From: Streptomyces sp. NRRL S-350
GTDB taxonomy: Bacteria > Actinomycetota > Actinomycetes > Streptomycetales > Streptomycetaceae
DNA length: 53,004 bases
NCBI RefSeq assembly: GCF_000719705.1
Contig: NZ_JOHO01000048.1
Span: 1-53,004 of the forward strand
Reading direction: 5' to 3'
Position 1 is the first letter of the stretch. Each line of letters begins with the position of its first letter. The notes under the pieces were generated by a model. The model did not search any database, was not told where the DNA came from, and was given only the letters and a program-made list of their open reading frames with translations. Positions 11,298-18,595 of this stretch are shown here, one piece after another. The translations under genes were made by a program, and so were the position numbers.

Positions 11298-11335
11298 ACT
11301 GGGGCCGTCCGTCGACCGCGACGGACGGCCCCAGT
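11298..11335. terminator. Terminator hairpin after the chaplin gene
   Basis: A perfect 17-bp stem (11298-11314 with 11319-11335) with a 4-base loop lies 8 bases after the chaplin stop. Confidence 0.9.
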
Positions 11336-11375
11336 GCCGTGTCGGCCCGCCGTTCGGCGATGCCGCCGGGACGGC

Positions 11376-11412
11376 CGAGGGCCCGACCCCCGCGACGGTG
11401 GCCGGGCCCTCG
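11376..11412 (-). terminator. Hairpin after the otrA-like gene
   Basis: A 10-bp perfect stem (11376-11385 with 11403-11412) with a 17-base loop lies 10 bases beyond the otrA-like stop on the minus strand. Confidence 0.6.
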
Positions 11413-11422
11413 CGCCGCTCCG

Positions 11423-13405
11423 TCAGATCCGGCCGAACGCCCGGAGCATGTACTCCGAGCGGTCCACCGGGTTGAGGTCGGTGCGCCGCCGGCTCGGCGC
11501 CGCCCCGACCACCGGCTGGAAGCGGTGGAACCGGGTGACCAGTACGCCCTCGCCCTGGCTCAGCCCCGGCAGCCGCTGCTCGAACTCCCGCACCGTCCGG
11601 GCCGGGATCGTCCCCTCCACCAGGCAGCTGCCGCCCTGGACCCGGGTGGTCTCCGGGGTGGCGCCGCACTCCACCAGGTTCAGCAGGACGGCACTGGCGT
11701 TCTCGCCCGGCACCTCCAGCTCGAAGCGGTTGACCGGCTCGTACACCTGGGTGCCCGCCTGCTTGAGCGCGTTCATCAGCACCAGCGGGGTGAGCTTGCG
11801 GAAGTCGCCCGCCGCGCTGACCGGGCTGGCGAACCCGGAGTGGGTGAGGGTCACCAGGACGTCCAGCACCTCCCAGCCGTTCAGCCCCTGCCGCAGGGTG
11901 GCCCGCACCGCCTCCTCGACGGCCTTGTGGAAGGCGTGCGGCAGCGAGCCCAGCTCCACCGAACGGCGGAACACCACCCCCGAGCCCGGCTCCCCGGGCT
12001 CCACCCGCAGGCCGATCGTGGCCCAGAAGAAGGTCTTGCTCCGGTGGTCGATCTCCTCCACCGACTCGCCGACCCCGATCGGGCGCTCGACGCAGACGAT
12101 CCGGGTGCCCTCGAAGGCCACGTCCAGCTTGAAGTCGTCGGCGAGCGTCGCCGCGATGACCTCCTTCTGCACCTCGCCGTAGAGCGAGACGGCGATCTCC
12201 TGTTCCTCGTCGTCCTTGCGGACGTTGATGAACGGGTCCTGGTCGGCCAACTGCAGCAGTGCGTCGTACAGTTCGGGCATCGCGCCGGGCCGGGAGGGCC
12301 GGATCACGGTCTCCAGACCCGGGGGCGCGAACAGGTGCTCCCCGTCCAGCCCCTCGGCCGAACCGAGCCGGTCGCCGATCCGGACGTCCCTGAGCCCCCA
12401 GACCTTGGCGATGTCCCCGGCCCGGGCCGGCGACTCGACGACGGCCGAGCCCCGGTCGAAGACCTCCACCACGGTGGTGCGGCCGGGCAGTTCGGTGACC
12501 GCTCCGTGCTGGTCGCGCCGGAACACGGACACCTTCGAACGCGGCCCGAGCTCGCCCCCGCGCAACCGGACGTAGGCGACCTTCTCGCCCGCCCACCCGC
12601 GCTCGATCTTGAACACCGTGCCCTGGAGCGTGCCCTCGGAGCCGCCGTGACCGACCGGAAACAGCCGGGTGACCCCGTCCACCAGGGCGCCGGTGCCGGC
12701 GCCCGTCACCGCCGAGCCGAAGAGCACCGGGTAGAGCTGGGCCCGGGCCGCCTGGCGGGCGAGTTCCGCGGTGTAGTCCTGCGCGGTCAGGGAGGCCTCG
12801 GCCTCGACGTAGCGGGCCAGGAAGTCGTCGCCGTGCTCGGCCAGGACGTCGGCCAGTTGGGTGGCGAAGTCCGGATCGTCCGCCCCGACCGCCCGGGCGA
12901 GCGCCCGCGCCCCCGGGGTGCCGAGCCCTTCGACCCTGGTCAGGGGGACGATGGCGGGGGTGAGCTCGGTGCGGATCTCGTCCAGGAGGTCCTGGTGGCG
13001 CGCGCCCACCCGGTCGATCTTGTTGACGAAGAGGATGACCGGCATGCGCAGCTTCACCAGCGTGCGCATCAGCAGCCGGGTCTGGGCCTGTACGCCCTCC
13101 ACGGCGGAGATGACGAGCACCACGCCGTCGAGCACGCCGAGGGCCCGTTCCACCTCGGAGATGAAGTCCGGGTGGCCGGGGGTGTCGATGAGGTTGACCT
13201 TGACGTCGTCGACGGTGAAGGACACCACCGCGGACCGGATGGTGATGCCGCGGCGGCGTTCGAGTTCGTGCGAGTCGGTCTGGGTGTCGCCGCGGTCGAC
13301 GCTGCCGACGCGGTCGATGACGCCGGCGGTGTGCAGCAGCCGCTCGGTCAGGCTGGTCTTACCGGCGTCGACATGGGCCAGGATTCCGATGTTCACGCTT
13401 GTCAA
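11423..13405 (-). CDS. otrA: Tetracycline-resistance ribosomal protection protein, OtrA type
   Basis: 660 residues, the full length of Tet(M)/Otr(A) proteins. It starts with the EF-G-like GTPase domain: P-loop AHVDAGKTS, switch region RGITIRSAVVSF, DTPGH, and NKID for guanine recognition. Domains II-V follow (LYGEVQKEV in domain IV, then SPVSAAGDFRKLTPLVLM). The sequence closely resembles S. rimosus OtrA from memory, including FVNKIDRVGAR and VEGVQAQTRLLMRTL. The family releases tetracyclines from the ribosome using GTP. No oxytetracycline biosynthesis genes are near, so it acts as a stand-alone resistance or ribosome-rescue factor. The start is TTG 13405 with AGGGGA 8-9 bases upstream; GTG two codons later is possible. 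A leader ORF overlaps this start. Confidence 0.92.
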   Translation of the reverse strand: MTSVNIGILAHVDAGKTSLTERLLHTAGVIDRVGSVDRGDTQTDSHELERRRGITIRSAVVSFTVDDVKVNLIDTPGHPDFISEVERALGVLDGVVLVISAVEGVQAQTRLLMRTLVKLRMPVILFVNKIDRVGARHQDLLDEIRTELTPAIVPLTRVEGLGTPGARALARAVGADDPDFATQLADVLAEHGDDFLARYVEAEASLTAQDYTAELARQAARAQLYPVLFGSAVTGAGTGALVDGVTRLFPVGHGGSEGTLQGTVFKIERGWAGEKVAYVRLRGGELGPRSKVSVFRRDQHGAVTELPGRTTVVEVFDRGSAVVESPARAGDIAKVWGLRDVRIGDRLGSAEGLDGEHLFAPPGLETVIRPSRPGAMPELYDALLQLADQDPFINVRKDDEEQEIAVSLYGEVQKEVIAATLADDFKLDVAFEGTRIVCVERPIGVGESVEEIDHRSKTFFWATIGLRVEPGEPGSGVVFRRSVELGSLPHAFHKAVEEAVRATLRQGLNGWEVLDVLVTLTHSGFASPVSAAGDFRKLTPLVLMNALKQAGTQVYEPVNRFELEVPGENASAVLLNLVECGATPETTRVQGGSCLVEGTIPARTVREFEQRLPGLSQGEGVLVTRFHRFQPVVGAAPSRRRTDLNPVDRSEYMLRAFGRI

Positions 13406-13472
13406 GACGTGTGTCCCCTAGTTCTACGGTCTTCGTACGGACTACCGGAGCGACACGGATCTTTCGGGGCAC
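13359..13472 (-). CDS. Probable leader ORF overlapping the start of the otrA-like gene
   Basis: 37 codons starting at GTG 13472, with an ideal Shine-Dalgarno sequence (GAGGAG, six bases upstream) that is far better than that of the otrA-like gene. The peptide begins MPRKIRVAPVVRTKTVELG and is rich in Arg, Lys and Val. The frame ends with TAA 47 bases inside the otrA-like coding region. That position suits translational coupling or ribosome-stalling control, as known for the tet(M) leader peptide. Its sequence is unlike that leader, and the assignment is inference from position and ribosome binding site. Confidence 0.45.
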   Translation of the reverse strand: MPRKIRVAPVVRTKTVELGDTRLDKREHRNPGPCRRR

Positions 13473-14035
13473 GTCCTTCTCCTCGTGACTCGGTCTGGCT
13501 GGTAATGGGATTCGGTGCGACCGCAGGGGGCAACCGGCCGCATCCTAACAGCACTTGACGATCAGCCGGCCGGTCGGCGGGGGCGGTCGGCAGGGGGTGC
13601 TTCCGCCGGGGGCCGGGAGTCGGACCGCTCCGGAAATGCGCAGCCGCCGCCGTGGAACTGCGCGCCTGCCACCTTGCGCGGATTCCTGTCGAGACGCCGC
13701 CGAGCACCCGGACGTACCCGGGGCCGAGGGAAAACCGGGCGACATCGGAGGCATGGTGAAGTTCGACGTTCCGGGCCCGCTGGAAGCCCTCGGCAGGGGA
13801 AATCCGTGCACCGACTTCGTAACCGGGGAAGGCGAGCGGAACGTCCGCCCGGGGTGCCCCGGAACCGGCCCGTCGACGGTCGGCCGCGGCCGGCCCCCGA
13901 CACGCCCGGCACCCCCGAACGGGGGTGGTGGCGGACCACCACGGCAGGGATCATGGAGTGCCGCCGGGCCGGCACCGGGAGCGTCCCCGGCGCCGCCGCC
14001 CGCCCCGCCGCCCCGCGTCACCCAGGAGGCAGAAC
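13473..14035. other. Long intergenic region between otrA-like and acyl-CoA synthetase genes
   Basis: 563 bases with no gene that I can support. It contains TAGGAT on the minus strand (13542-13547), a good -10 for the otrA-like transcript, about 70 bases before the leader ORF. An ATG at 13753 with GGAGG before it opens a frame with no coding character. The Shine-Dalgarno sequence of the next gene lies at 14024-14029. Confidence 0.6.
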
Positions 14036-15667
14036 ATGCCGACCACGCCGACCCCGCGCAGCTACGCCTCCGGCACCTCGGACGTCCCGCTGCTCGGCGA
14101 CACGATCGGGGAGAACCTCGACCGCGCGGTCCGGGCCTTCCCCGAGCGCGAGGCCCTGGTGGACCGGCCCACCGGCCGCCGCTGGACGTACGCCGAACTC
14201 GCCGCCGACGTCGACGCCCTCGCACTCGGGCTGCTGGACCTCGGCATCGCCAAGGGCGACCGGATCGGCATCTGGGCGCCCAACTGCGCCGAGTGGGCGC
14301 TCACCCAGTACGCCACCGCGAAGCTCGGGGCGATCCTCGTCACGGTCAACCCGGCCTACCGCGCCCACGAGTTGGAGTACGTGCTCAACCAGGCCGGGAT
14401 CCGGCTGCTGGTCGCCGCCGAGCGCTTCAGGACCTCCGACTACGCCGCGATGATCGACGAAGTCAGGCCGCGCTGCACCGGGTTGGAGCGGGTGGTGCTG
14501 ATCGGCGGCCCTGCGTGGGACGAGGTCCTCGCCGCCGGGCGCCGGGCCGATCCGGCCGCCCTCGCCGAACGGGAGGGCGAGTTGGCGCCCGACGACCCGA
14601 TCAACATCCAGTACACCTCCGGGACGACGGGCTTCCCCAAGGGCGCGACCCTGTCGCACCACAACATCCTCAACAACGGGTACTTCGTCGGGGAACTGCT
14701 CGACTACACGGAGCAGGACCGCATCTGCGTCCCGGTGCCCTTCTACCACTGCTTCGGCATGGTGATGGGCAACCTCGCCGCCATCTCCCACGGTGCCTGC
14801 ACGGTCATCCCCGCCCCCTCCTTCGACCCGGGCGCCACCCTCGCCGCCGTCGCCGCCGAACGCTGCACCTCGCTGTACGGCGTGCCGACCATGTTCATCG
14901 CCGAACTCGCCGACCCCGACTTCCCGCGGTACGACCTCACCAGCCTGCGCACCGGCATCATGGCCGGCTCGCCCTGCCCGAGCGAGGTGATGAAGGAAGT
15001 CATCGAGCGGATGGGCATGGCCGGGGTCGCCATCTGCTACGGCATGACCGAGACCTCGCCGGTCTCCACCCAGACCCGCGCCGACGACTCGGTCGAGCGC
15101 CGGGTCTCCACCGTCGGCCGGGTCGGCCCGCACCTGGAGGTCAAGGTGATCGACCCGGCCACCGGCCGGACCGTCCCGCGCGGCGAGCCCGGCGAACTGT
15201 GCACCCGCGGCTACTCCGTCATGCTCGGCTACTGGAACGAGCCCGAGCGCACCGCCGAGGCCGTCGACACCGCCCACTGGATGCACACCGGAGACCTCGC
15301 GGTGATGGACGACGACGGGTACCTCGCCATCACCGGGCGGATCAAGGACATGGTGATCCGCGGCGGCGAGAACCTCTACCCCCGCGAGATCGAGGAATTC
15401 CTCCACACCCACCCCGACATCCTCGACGTCCAGGTCATCGGCGTCCCCGACCCCAAGTACGGGGAGGAGCTGATGGCCTGGATCCGGATGCGCGAGGGCG
15501 CCGAGCCGCTCACCGCCGAGACCGTCCGGGCGTACTGCACCGGCCGGCTCGCGCACGTCAAGATCCCGCGCTACGTGCACGTGGTCGAGGAGTTCCCGAT
15601 GACGGTCACCGGGAAGATCCGCAAGGTCGAGATGCGGGAGGCGGCGCTGCGGATCCTGGGGCTGTAG
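14036..15667 (+). CDS. Fatty acyl-CoA synthetase (AMP-forming, FadD/ACS family)
   Basis: 543 residues, normal for the family. The ANL-superfamily motifs are complete: the phosphate loop [26 protein letters not shown] (A5), [18 protein letters not shown] (A7/A8), [19 protein letters not shown], and the catalytic lysine in [13 protein letters not shown] (A10). It activates a carboxylate with ATP to the acyl-adenylate and then the CoA thioester. The length and the N-terminus ([24 protein letters not shown]) fit the medium/long-chain acyl-CoA synthetases common in streptomycetes. AGGAGG (14024-14029) fits ATG 14036. It stands alone with no beta-oxidation genes around it, so the substrate is open. 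Confidence 0.92.
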   Translation: MPTTPTPRSYASGTSDVPLLGDTIGENLDRAVRAFPEREALVDRPTGRRWTYAELAADVDALALGLLDLGIAKGDRIGIWAPNCAEWALTQYATAKLGAILVTVNPAYRAHELEYVLNQAGIRLLVAAERFRTSDYAAMIDEVRPRCTGLERVVLIGGPAWDEVLAAGRRADPAALAEREGELAPDDPINIQYTSGTTGFPKGATLSHHNILNNGYFVGELLDYTEQDRICVPVPFYHCFGMVMGNLAAISHGACTVIPAPSFDPGATLAAVAAERCTSLYGVPTMFIAELADPDFPRYDLTSLRTGIMAGSPCPSEVMKEVIERMGMAGVAICYGMTETSPVSTQTRADDSVERRVSTVGRVGPHLEVKVIDPATGRTVPRGEPGELCTRGYSVMLGYWNEPERTAEAVDTAHWMHTGDLAVMDDDGYLAITGRIKDMVIRGGENLYPREIEEFLHTHPDILDVQVIGVPDPKYGEELMAWIRMREGAEPLTAETVRAYCTGRLAHVKIPRYVHVVEEFPMTVTGKIRKVEMREAALRILGL

Positions 15668-15809
15668 GCCGCCCTCGGCCCGCAGGGCCCGGCCCGCGTG
15701 GGGGCGCCGCCGGCCGACGCCGTCCGGGCCGTCGGCCGCCTCGCGCCTGCCGTCGCCCTCCCGGCGGGCTCCGTGCTCCGGGGCGCCGTGGTACTCGCCC
15801 CCCGAACAC

Positions 15810-15847
15810 CGACGGCCGGCGGGGGCGGAAGCCCCGGCCGGCCGTCG
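15810..15847. terminator. Hairpin between the convergent acyl-CoA synthetase and YccF genes
   Basis: A nearly perfect 15-16-bp stem (CGACGGCCGGCGGGG with its complement, one bulge) with a short loop lies 14 bases past the YccF stop on the minus strand and about 140 bases past the synthetase stop. Confidence 0.75.
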
Positions 15848-15860
15848 ACGAGCGGATCGG

Positions 15861-16262
15861 TTACCGTGCGCCCCATTCCTGGTCGGTGGGGACGATCTCG
15901 CGGCCCAGCGGCATCAGCGAGACCGGGATCATCTTGAGGTTGGCCCACCCGAACGGGATTCCGATGATCGACAGGAACAGCGGAATGCTCGTGATGAGGT
16001 GCCCGATCGCCAGCCACCACCCGGCGAACACCAGCCAGATGACATTGCCCACGAACGAAGCGGCCCCGGAATCCGGCCGTTCCACCGCCGTCCGGCCGAA
16101 CGGCCAGAGGATGAACCCGGCAATCCGGAACGAGGCGATGCCGAACGGGATGGTGATCACGAGTACGCAGCAGATGATTCCGGCGAGCACGTAGGCGAGC
16201 GCCATCCAAATGCCGCAGAAAAGGAGCCAGATGACATTGAGGATGAACTTGATCGCCTTCAT
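15861..16262 (-). CDS. yccF: YccF-domain inner-membrane protein
   Basis: 133 residues with two copies of the YccF motif: LNVIWLLFCGIWMALAYVLAGIICCVLVITIPFGIASF near residues 8-45, and GNVIWLVFAGWWLAIGHLITSIPLFLSIIGIPFGWANL near residues 71-108. Each has two hydrophobic helices and an IPFG turn. The C-terminus (SLMPLGREIV) matches the family. YccF proteins are small multi-pass membrane proteins of unknown role. The purine-rich GAGAAGG precedes ATG 16262. It is monocistronic, or weakly linked to the propeller gene upstream on the same strand. Confidence 0.92.
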   Translation of the reverse strand: MKAIKFILNVIWLLFCGIWMALAYVLAGIICCVLVITIPFGIASFRIAGFILWPFGRTAVERPDSGAASFVGNVIWLVFAGWWLAIGHLITSIPLFLSIIGIPFGWANLKMIPVSLMPLGREIVPTDQEWGAR

Positions 16263-16456
16263 GGCTGGAACCTTCTCATGACTCGTGGTCCTGCGGCTAC
16301 GACCGTCCCGTGCCCGCTCACGGGCGTGTCCACCCCCTTGGGGGGCGTTCCTCAGGGCCGAACCGGGGACGTTCCCGGGCGGTGCGCGTCATGCGGCGGG
16401 GTCCGGGCGGCGGGGTCCGTGCCGCAGGGGCCGGGCGGCGGGTCCGGGCGGGGCGT

Positions 16457-17515
16457 TCAGGCGGGGCGGGGGAGGTAGGCCAGGCCGTGCGCGCCCGGGG
16501 CGTCGAGCTTGGGAACGGCGAGGCGGGAGACGGGAGCGAGGGTGTCGAGGTCGATGATGTCGACGGTGGAGGAGACGACGCAGGAGACGTAGGCGAGGCG
16601 GCCGTCGGGGGAGGAGGTGATGGTCAGCGGGAAGAGGCCGACCTCGACCGAACCGAGGCGGCGGTGGGTGTCGGCGGAGAAGACGGTGAGCCGGCCGGGG
16701 AGTTGGCGGCCCAGGGCGGAGCCCGGGTCGGGGACCGTGCGGACCTCGCCGGCCAGGAGCCTGCCGGTGGAGGTGAGGTGGACGGGGAGGGCTGCGGACC
16801 CGGTCGGGAGGGTGGCGACGACCGAGGCCGAACGGGTGTCGACGACGCGGATGCCGGGGGTCGCGTCGGGCGCCGCGGCGAAGCCGAGGTAGGGCCCCGC
16901 GACGTAGGCCCGGGTGCCGTCGGGGGAGACGGCGAGTCCCTCGCTCCCGGGGACCTCGATCCTGGCGGTCAGGACACCCCGGTCCAGGTCCACGACGGAG
17001 ACGAACGGGGCCTCCTTGTTGGTGGCGTAGCCGGTCCGGCCGTCCGGGGAGATCGCGAACCAGTGCGGGCCGGGGGCGTCGGTGTCGATCCGGCCGATCG
17101 GGCGGCGGGTCTCGGTGTCGATGACGACGACGCCGCCCGGGCGCTCCGCCGAGCCCTCCACGCTGACGTAGAGCCGGTTGCGGGCGGTGTCCAACGCCAG
17201 CCCGTGCGGGCCGTGCTCGGGGGCGAGGTCGATCACCTCGACGATGCGGCGGGTGTCGGCGTCGATGACGGTGACCTCGGTGCGCCGGCCGCTGTTGGCG
17301 TGGTAGTAGCCCGAGTGGTAGGCGCTGGTGCAGCAGAGCAGCCGTCGGCTCGGGTCGAAGCACAACTCGTGCGGCTCGGCGAGGACTTCGACGGTGTCCA
17401 GGTGGCGGTCGGTGGCGGCGTCGAAGAAGGAGACGGTCGGGCCGCTCTGGCTGACGACGGCGAGGACGTCGCCGGCGCGGTCGGTGCGGTCGACGGGGGC
17501 GGGGGACTGCGGCAT
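16457..17515 (-). CDS. YVTN-family beta-propeller repeat protein
   Basis: 352 residues made of about seven YVTN/NHL-like blades. Examples are HELCFDPSRRLLCCTSAY, HGLALDTARNRLYVSVEG, HWFAISPDGRTGYATNKE, EGLAVSPDGTRAYVAGPY and LTITSSPDGRLAYVSCVV, each followed by a V.VIDADTRR or I.V.DT strand. No signal peptide is visible, so it appears cytoplasmic, unlike many secreted YVTN proteins. Some family members are lactonase-like, and the substrate is unknown. It is divergent from a LysR gene 127 bases away, a typical arrangement for a LysR-controlled catabolic or sensing protein. The start is ATG 17515 with AAGGAG upstream. Confidence 0.85.
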   Translation of the reverse strand: MPQSPAPVDRTDRAGDVLAVVSQSGPTVSFFDAATDRHLDTVEVLAEPHELCFDPSRRLLCCTSAYHSGYYHANSGRRTEVTVIDADTRRIVEVIDLAPEHGPHGLALDTARNRLYVSVEGSAERPGGVVVIDTETRRPIGRIDTDAPGPHWFAISPDGRTGYATNKEAPFVSVVDLDRGVLTARIEVPGSEGLAVSPDGTRAYVAGPYLGFAAAPDATPGIRVVDTRSASVVATLPTGSAALPVHLTSTGRLLAGEVRTVPDPGSALGRQLPGRLTVFSADTHRRLGSVEVGLFPLTITSSPDGRLAYVSCVVSSTVDIIDLDTLAPVSRLAVPKLDAPGAHGLAYLPRPA

Positions 17516-17601
17516 CGGAACTCCTTGACGGGGTTTCTCGGACGCGTCCCACTCTGGTCGGCCGGCCCGGCCGGAACAATGCAAGGATGAGCACCCGATA
17601 G

Positions 17602-17616
17602 TTGCCGCAGGCGTAA
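17602..17616. promoter_or_regulatory. Possible LysR-box in the divergent promoter
   Basis: TTGCCGCAGGCGTAA contains T-N11-A inside an imperfect dyad (TTGCC with GGCGTAA), the usual core of LysR-type operators. It lies between the divergent YVTN and LysR genes. The evidence is weak because the dyad is imperfect. Confidence 0.25.
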
Positions 17617-17642
17617 GAACACTGGTCAGGAGTGTGCCGCCG

Positions 17643-18542
17643 ATGGATCTCAACCTGCTGCGGGCCCTGGACGCCCTGCTCCAGGAGAACAGCGTCACCC
17701 GCGCCGCCGAACGCCTCGGGACCTCCCCGGCCGCCGCCAGCCGGATGCTGGCCCGGCTGCGCCGCGCCGTCGGGGATCCGCTGCTGGTGCGGGCCGGGCA
17801 GGGCCTGGTGCCGACCCCGCGGGCGCTCGAACTGCGGGAGGAGGTAGGGGCGTTGCTCCGGGGCTGCGACAGCGTGCTGCGGCCCGGGGCGGGCTTCGAT
17901 GCCGTGCACCTCGACCGCACCTTCACCGTGCAGGCCGGTGAGCTGGTGCTGGTGCGGGTGGCCGGGGCCCTCACCGAGCGGATCCGGGCCCAGGCCCCGC
18001 AGGTGGACGTGGTGTTCCTGCCGGAGGCGCTGGAGGGCGGCCCGGCCTTGCGGCAGGGGCTGGTGGACGTCGAGTTGGGCGTGCTCGGGCACCTGGATCC
18101 GGAGGTCCGCACCCGGACGCTGCTCCGGGCGCCGATGGTCGGCGTGGCCCGGGGCGGCCACCCGCTCTTCGACGGCCGCCGGATCACCGCCCGGCGGTTC
18201 GCCGAGGCCGACCACATCGGCATCTCGCGGCGCGGCAAGCGCCTCGGGCCGATCGACACCGCACTGGCCGGCCTGGGGCTGCGGCGCCGGGTGTCGGTCG
18301 TGGTGCCCAGCCACACCGGGGCGATGCTGCTGGCCCGGGACACCGACCTGGTCGCGCTCGGCCTGGCGGACTGGCTGCCGGACACGGTGGCCGCGCTGGG
18401 GCTGCGCACCTTCCCGATCCCGCTCGAACTCGCGCCGCTGGAGCTGGGAATGGCCTGGCATCCGCGCAACTCGGCGGACCCGGAGCACCGTTGGTTCCGC
18501 GAGCACGTCGCGGCCGCCGTCCTGGGGGCGGCGGCGCCGTGA
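17643..18542 (+). CDS. LysR-family transcriptional regulator
   Basis: 299 residues, standard LysR length. The N-terminal winged helix-turn-helix is plain: MDLNLLRALDALLQENSVTRAAERLGTSPAAASRMLARLRRAVGDPLLVRAGQGLVPTPRALEL. The remaining 220 residues are the periplasmic-binding-like effector domain. ATG 17643 is chosen because CAGGAG (17627-17632) is 10 bases upstream; the in-frame GTG at 17634 would be too close to it. It is divergent from the YVTN propeller gene, which is its probable target. The effector is unknown. A strong terminator follows. Confidence 0.93.
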   Translation: MDLNLLRALDALLQENSVTRAAERLGTSPAAASRMLARLRRAVGDPLLVRAGQGLVPTPRALELREEVGALLRGCDSVLRPGAGFDAVHLDRTFTVQAGELVLVRVAGALTERIRAQAPQVDVVFLPEALEGGPALRQGLVDVELGVLGHLDPEVRTRTLLRAPMVGVARGGHPLFDGRRITARRFAEADHIGISRRGKRLGPIDTALAGLGLRRRVSVVVPSHTGAMLLARDTDLVALGLADWLPDTVAALGLRTFPIPLELAPLELGMAWHPRNSADPEHRWFREHVAAAVLGAAAP

Positions 18543-18545
18543 GAG

Positions 18546-18585
18546 CCGGGCGCGGTACGGACCCCACAGTCCGTACCGCGCCCGG
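18546..18585. terminator. Bidirectional terminator between LysR and collagenase genes
   Basis: A perfect 17-bp stem (18546-18562 with 18569-18585) with a 6-base loop lies between two convergent stops. Confidence 0.9.
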
Positions 18586-18595
18586 GTGTTGCCGG

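Noticed and set aside
13753..14035. ATG with GGAGG before it in the gap upstream of the acyl-CoA synthetase
   Set aside because: The frame runs through the synthetase gene without coding character and has no recognisable product.
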